Program-made: the position numbers and the translations under genes
NCBI RefSeq assembly: GCF_004358345.1
Contig: NZ_CP037952.1
Coordinates: 3,906,001-3,970,000 of the forward strand
DNA: 64,000 bases
Source: Parashewanella spongiae
GTDB lineage: Bacteria > Pseudomonadota > Gammaproteobacteria > Enterobacterales > Shewanellaceae
Direction of reading: 5' to 3'
Notes under the pieces: model-generated
What the model was told of the DNA's origin: nothing
Database searches by the model: none
The model's input: the letters and a program-made list of their open reading frames with translations, nothing else
Shown here: positions 60,861-64,000 of the stretch, one piece after another
How the letters are laid out: every line of letters begins with the position of its first letter
Position numbering within the stretch: the stretch's first letter is position 1

Positions 60861-61123
60861 TACCAATTACAGTAATTAATCTCTCACTCAGCAAGAGCTA
60901 AAGGGTTTCAGTGCAAGGCACAAGCTCGAAGTACTATCGGGATAATTCAAGTGCTTGTAACACAGTAATGGAACCCTTTAGCCTTGCCCTTCGGGAGCTT
61001 GTATGTGCTCAAATTACTTCTCAAAATTGGCTTGACGTAGAACAACTATGCCTTCATCAATTTCGATTGCACTTTGAGCACATACATAGCTCTGAGTTGA
61101 GCACTTAATTACTGTAATTGGTA
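60861..61123. repeat. Miniature element, family A, copy 6 (short form)
   Basis: A 263-bp copy with TACC/GGTA ends and exact TAA repeats (60858-60860 and 61124-61126). It lacks both hairpin cassettes. Confidence 0.93.
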
Positions 61124-61167
61124 TAAACATAATTTTACCGGTGTCATCGGAGATAAAAACTATCAAA

Positions 61168-61674
61168 TTATGTTATTGATTTTGATGGTCTGTTCTTTAT
61201 TTCAACATATTTGCTATCACAATTAAAATTAACCACGCTATTTTTTCTGGGAAATTGTTGTATAACTTGAAAGAATTTTTGCTTTAACACGCGGTCATAT
61301 ACCATTTTTGTTGCCTCGCTTTCAGATCTTTTTTTAAATTCCTTTGTATCTAAAGTTAAAAGATAGTCATATATTTCACTAATTGAAGCTGTTCCATTAT
61401 TGTAAATCAAAGCTTGCGCTAATTGTTCAGACCAGTTTGAATTACATGGATATTTTATTTCTACAACCCACCCTTTGTCTTTTATCGTTGACGTTTTTAA
61501 CCGAGTCCAAAGCTCGGTCGTTTGAAAAAATTGACTCACTTCAGAAGATGCAGAAGTGGGACGAACACTTTCTGACAATGTGGTTTTTTCTTTCTTAGCT
61601 AGAGAGGTCAACGGAGCCGAATTATTGTGTTCATATAATGTGCTAGCCTTTTCATATATGCTGCATCTAGCCAT
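61168..61674 (-). CDS. Unknown 168-residue protein between two miniature elements
   Basis: I do not recognise this protein. It has no signal peptide or membrane segment. The N-terminal 50 residues are Ser/Thr rich and probably disordered. The C-terminal part (about 80-160) contains WSEQLAQALIYNNGTASISEIYDYLL and a following helix, then VVNFNCDSKYVEIKN. That order of helices and strands could be a winged helix; this is a weak structural guess. Elements A6 and B7 flank it closely. Its lone, isolated position suggests an accessory gene. Confidence 0.6.
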   Translation of the reverse strand: MARCSIYEKASTLYEHNNSAPLTSLAKKEKTTLSESVRPTSASSEVSQFFQTTELWTRLKTSTIKDKGWVVEIKYPCNSNWSEQLAQALIYNNGTASISEIYDYLLTLDTKEFKKRSESEATKMVYDRVLKQKFFQVIQQFPRKNSVVNFNCDSKYVEIKNRPSKSIT

Positions 61675-61717
61675 AATAATAGCCCTATATAGAAGGTAGA
61701 TACCTGCCTTGCATTAA

Positions 61718-61950
61718 CCTAAAAACATCCGTTGAACGCTGAGTATATGAGTAACTGTTTGAGCAATTGGATGATTTTATTATCATGTTTTTCACCCAAT
61801 GAGTGAAATGCTCTACGCTCACAAGCTTGCTAAAATGGCTGCTATCTGCGTTGTAACTTTTGCAAGTAGAATAACTACTTGCTGCAAGCTACGTCTTAAT
61901 ATCAGCCATTTTTTCTACGCTTGAGAACGCAATCAACTGATGTTTCTAGG
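61718..61950. repeat. Miniature element, family B, copy 7
   Basis: A 233-bp copy with ends CCTAAAAACATCCGTTGA and TCAACTGATGTTTCTAGG and exact ATTAA repeats (61713-61717 and 61951-61955). Bases 61956-62338 after it hold no gene I can support. Confidence 0.93.
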
Positions 61951-62338
61951 ATTAACCAATGCTGCAATCCTACGAAAGATAACATTTACTGTTTTTTTCT
62001 GAACAAATTTAGCATAAATAAACTCTAAATCTATATTGTCTTTTGACAAATTACTGTGCCTGATATTTTGGTAAGCACAAGATGTTATTCACAAGAGTAG
62101 CTCATTTTTTTTAGAGCATCCAAACAGCACAGCCCCTATCTTTACCTGAATGTGTGGTTAATTTTTGGCAGAGATACAATGAAGTTCGAGGGTATGATAG
62201 CGGGCTTATTTCGCTGCAAAAGTTACAGCAGCACATTAGATTATCTTTCATAAAGTAGTCAAAGTTTCGCTGTAAAAAAATCTTAAAAGTTTTACACCCT
62301 CTAATTTTACTTTTCGATAAAGTCATGTAGAGTAAATA

Positions 62339-62532
62339 ATCTGAGTTTTACGTAACGAAATCAATAATAGTTTGATTTACATCACATCTTAAAGTTTTAT
62401 CTACTGTGCTGCTAATTATTTGAAGTTCAAGGTGTAGTTGTGAAGAAATAGCGTGCTATTTTAAGCAATTACAACGCTGGAATTCACATAATTAGTTGTG
62501 CTGTAGAGGCTTGCTAACGCAAAGCTCAGATT
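62339..62532. repeat. Miniature element, family E, copy 2
   Basis: About 194 bp with ends ATCTGAGTTTTACGTAACG and CTAACGCAAAGCTCAGAT, matching the two parts of E1. AAT occurs on both sides. It lies directly upstream of the hydroxylase gene, so it may carry or displace that gene's promoter. Confidence 0.78.
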
Positions 62533-62565
62533 AATATCCTATAAAAACAACAACAAGGTTAACTT

Positions 62566-63231
62566 ATGAGCGTAAAAGCGATGGAAGCTTTTCGAAAAAA
62601 TTATCGCGCTAACATCAGCAATTGGTATAACGGCTGGCTACACATGTTGTCTGTATTAACTGTTGGATTAGCCGCTATTGGTTATTCTGTAGTTCAGCTA
62701 AGTGATATATCACTCTTTGAATGGCTAACATTACCAATCACAATTATTGTTGTGAATTTTGCTGAGTATGCAGCTCACCGCTGGCTTGGGCACCTTAGAA
62801 CTAAATTAGGCGGGCTTTTTTATCAAAGGCATACTGGCGATCATCACAGTTTTTTCTTAGAAGATCACATGCCATTTCAATCAAAAAATGATTGGCGGGT
62901 TGTGCTTTTTCCAGTTTATTTGATTTTTGCCTTTCTGATTGGCTTAATTTTACCTATTGGCTCTCTGTTGTACTTTATCGTTTCCCCCAACACAGCCTAT
63001 TTAATGGCAGTAGGTGGCATTTTTGGTTATCTATTTTATGAAGTTATGCATTTTAGTTATCACTTGCCCGACGGCAGTCTTGTTGAAAAGATCCCTATTT
63101 GGCGCGAGTTAAGGCAATTGCACAACCTTCATCACAGACGAAATATCATGGCTAAAAAGAACTTTAATATTACTTTGCCTATATTTGACCTGTTATTAGG
63201 CACCCTTCAATGGGAAAAAACTAAGCGCTAA
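62566..63231 (+). CDS. Fatty acid hydroxylase/sterol desaturase superfamily membrane protein
   Basis: The 221-residue protein has four hydrophobic segments. The eight-histidine di-iron signature is spread as EYAAHRWLGH (about 65-74), RHTGDHHSFF (about 86-95), HFSYH (about 164-168) and LHNLHHRRN (about 184-192). The superfamily hydroxylates or desaturates lipids, sterols or carotenoids at the membrane; I cannot tell which substrate. It is a single gene ending at a bidirectional terminator shared with the thioesterase gene. Confidence 0.87.
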   Translation: MSVKAMEAFRKNYRANISNWYNGWLHMLSVLTVGLAAIGYSVVQLSDISLFEWLTLPITIIVVNFAEYAAHRWLGHLRTKLGGLFYQRHTGDHHSFFLEDHMPFQSKNDWRVVLFPVYLIFAFLIGLILPIGSLLYFIVSPNTAYLMAVGGIFGYLFYEVMHFSYHLPDGSLVEKIPIWRELRQLHNLHHRRNIMAKKNFNITLPIFDLLLGTLQWEKTKR

Positions 63232-63245
63232 CTGACTCCCGAAGC

Positions 63246-63287
63246 AAAGTTGAGTGTTTATCCTGTATCGACATAAACACTCAACTT
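63246..63287. terminator. Bidirectional rho-independent terminator
   Basis: AAGTTGAGTGTTTAT and ATAAACACTCAACTT form a 15-bp stem with a 10-base loop, between the convergent hydroxylase and thioesterase genes. Confidence 0.9.
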
Positions 63288-63725
63288 TTAATCGGCTTTG
63301 AATTCCGAATATTCGTTTAATAATTCCATCGTTTCAGAAGGTATATCGACCGGCCGACCTGAAGCATAATCGACCATCACAATCGTTGATGTTCCTTTGG
63401 TTGTAATCGCTTGCTGTTGCTTACTAAATACCGTGTATTCCATGGTAAATCGGTCGGATTCTATTTGGCAAATCGAGATACCAACTAACAATGTGTCAGG
63501 AAAGGTGACAGGACGTTTATATTTGGCATAGGTATCCGCCAATACAGGTCCAATCTTATCCATTTTATTTAAATTAAGCACACCAACTTTCGTACAGGCT
63601 TCTATCCGAGCTGTTTCAAAGTATCGAAAGTAAACGGCATTATTGACATGATTAAGCGCATCGAGCTCGCCCCATGCAACAGGTATTTCAGTGACTGATT
63701 TAAATTGTTCTACAAAGTCATTCAT
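63288..63725 (-). CDS. Acyl-CoA thioesterase of the 4HBT hot-dog family
   Basis: The start at 63725 (MNDFVEQFKS) gives 145 residues and has AAGGGGA upstream; an in-frame ATG at 63749 would overlap murJ. The block VAWGELDALNHVNNAVYFRYFETARIEA has the catalytic Asp and the helix of YbgC/FadM-type thioesterases. These hydrolyse acyl-CoA thioesters. The substrate chain is unknown. It lies 20 bases after murJ on the same strand and may be co-transcribed with it. Confidence 0.88.
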   Translation of the reverse strand: MNDFVEQFKSVTEIPVAWGELDALNHVNNAVYFRYFETARIEACTKVGVLNLNKMDKIGPVLADTYAKYKRPVTFPDTLLVGISICQIESDRFTMEYTVFSKQQQAITTKGTSTIVMVDYASGRPVDIPSETMELLNEYSEFKAD

Positions 63726-63745
63726 ATCGTCCCCTTTTTTCAAGT

Positions 63746-64000
63746 TCAAGCATCCAACTCAGGCTTTAACTTCCACGGCTTAATGCCTAAAAGTAATAAC
63801 GCACAAACGTATACTAAGCCACCTAAAGCAATCAATTTTGTCAATTCTCCAATCCGTTGCTCAAGTGAATATTGTAACCAAATACTGTCCGATGGAATGA
63901 GATATAGCAATAATCCTATCATTGAGGCCACAGCTAACACGTTTTTGAAAACAAAAATTAAGGTGGATATTGACAATCGATATACACCTGCTTTATGTAG
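63746..64000 (-). CDS. murJ: Lipid II flippase MurJ, C-terminal end only
   Basis: The frame stays open to the window edge, reading LHKAGVYRLSISTLIFVFKNVLAVASMIGLLLYL and ending LLLGIKPWKLKPELDA. The LxKxGVY motif followed by the last two transmembrane helices is typical of MurJ (MviN). MurJ flips lipid-linked peptidoglycan precursors across the inner membrane. About 85 residues are visible of roughly 510. The identification relies on this C-terminal part only. Confidence 0.75.
   Translation of the reverse strand, partial: LHKAGVYRLSISTLIFVFKNVLAVASMIGLLLYLIPSDSIWLQYSLEQRIGELTKLIALGGLVYVCALLLLGIKPWKLKPELDA

Noticed and set aside
62111-62326. A 71-residue minus-strand open frame
   Set aside because: Cys-rich, no ribosome binding site, no domain, and composition like the non-coding DNA around it.

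Overview
The window comes from a low-GC gammaproteobacterium, most likely a marine member of the Alteromonadales or a neighbouring order. The basis is conserved gene order (rplS-trmD-rimM-rpsP next to ffh, ypjD and yfjD; ppiB-lpxH next to cysS), the bifunctional TyrA, type IV pilus minor pilins, and four large TonB-dependent receptors. I cannot name the genus from sequence alone.

Layout. 1-1.7 kb: minor pilins pilX (partial), pilW, pilV. 1.8-10.2 kb: cysS, ppiB-lpxH, an IS4-type insertion, two paralogous genes of an unrecognised family separated by a decayed copy of the lpxH 3' end, and miaE. 10.7-15.6 kb: a Yip1-like membrane protein, a group II intron nested with two miniature elements, and glnS. 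15.7-18.0 kb: a second group II intron just after the rplS terminator. 18.1-20.1 kb: rplS, trmD, rimM, rpsP. 20.3-25.7 kb: a graveyard of four broken transposases (ISAs1, IS630, IS66, IS4 types) lying between rpsP and ffh. 26-31.4 kb: ffh, ypjD, yfjD, then a nest of three miniature elements, and a small HTH regulator with a membrane protein. 32-38 kb: tyrA, a decayed third intron copy behind the feoB terminator, feoB and feoA. 39-49 kb: three tandem TonB-dependent receptors. 49-51.5 kb: a c-type cytochrome and a FocA-type channel. 51.6-58.7 kb: two TPP riboswitches (one without a gene), two paralogous secreted proteins, and a thiamine uptake and salvage cluster. 58.8-64 kb: an oxidoreductase with a divergent LysR regulator, an unknown protein between two miniature elements, a fatty acid hydroxylase family protein, a thioesterase and the 3' end of murJ.

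The most striking feature is the load of non-coding miniature inverted-repeat elements. I distinguish five families (A-E) plus a weaker one (F). Families B and C share ends beginning CCTA, 5-bp target duplications and homologous interiors. Family A has TACC/GGTA ends and mostly 3-bp duplications. They are nested in one another, in an intron and in a gene relic, and several sit exactly at stop codons. A 31-nt hairpin cassette occurs at the matching position in both A and C.

Functional units. The thiamine cluster (riboswitch, outer-membrane receptor, thiamine-binding protein, PnuT-like permease, kinase) forms a full import and trapping route. Its receptor is now separated from the remaining genes by about 700 bp of nested miniature elements. 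A second, apparently intact TPP riboswitch 2.2 kb upstream has a promoter and a terminator but no gene. The X1/X2 gene pair and the lpxH relic are best explained by an ancient tandem duplication.
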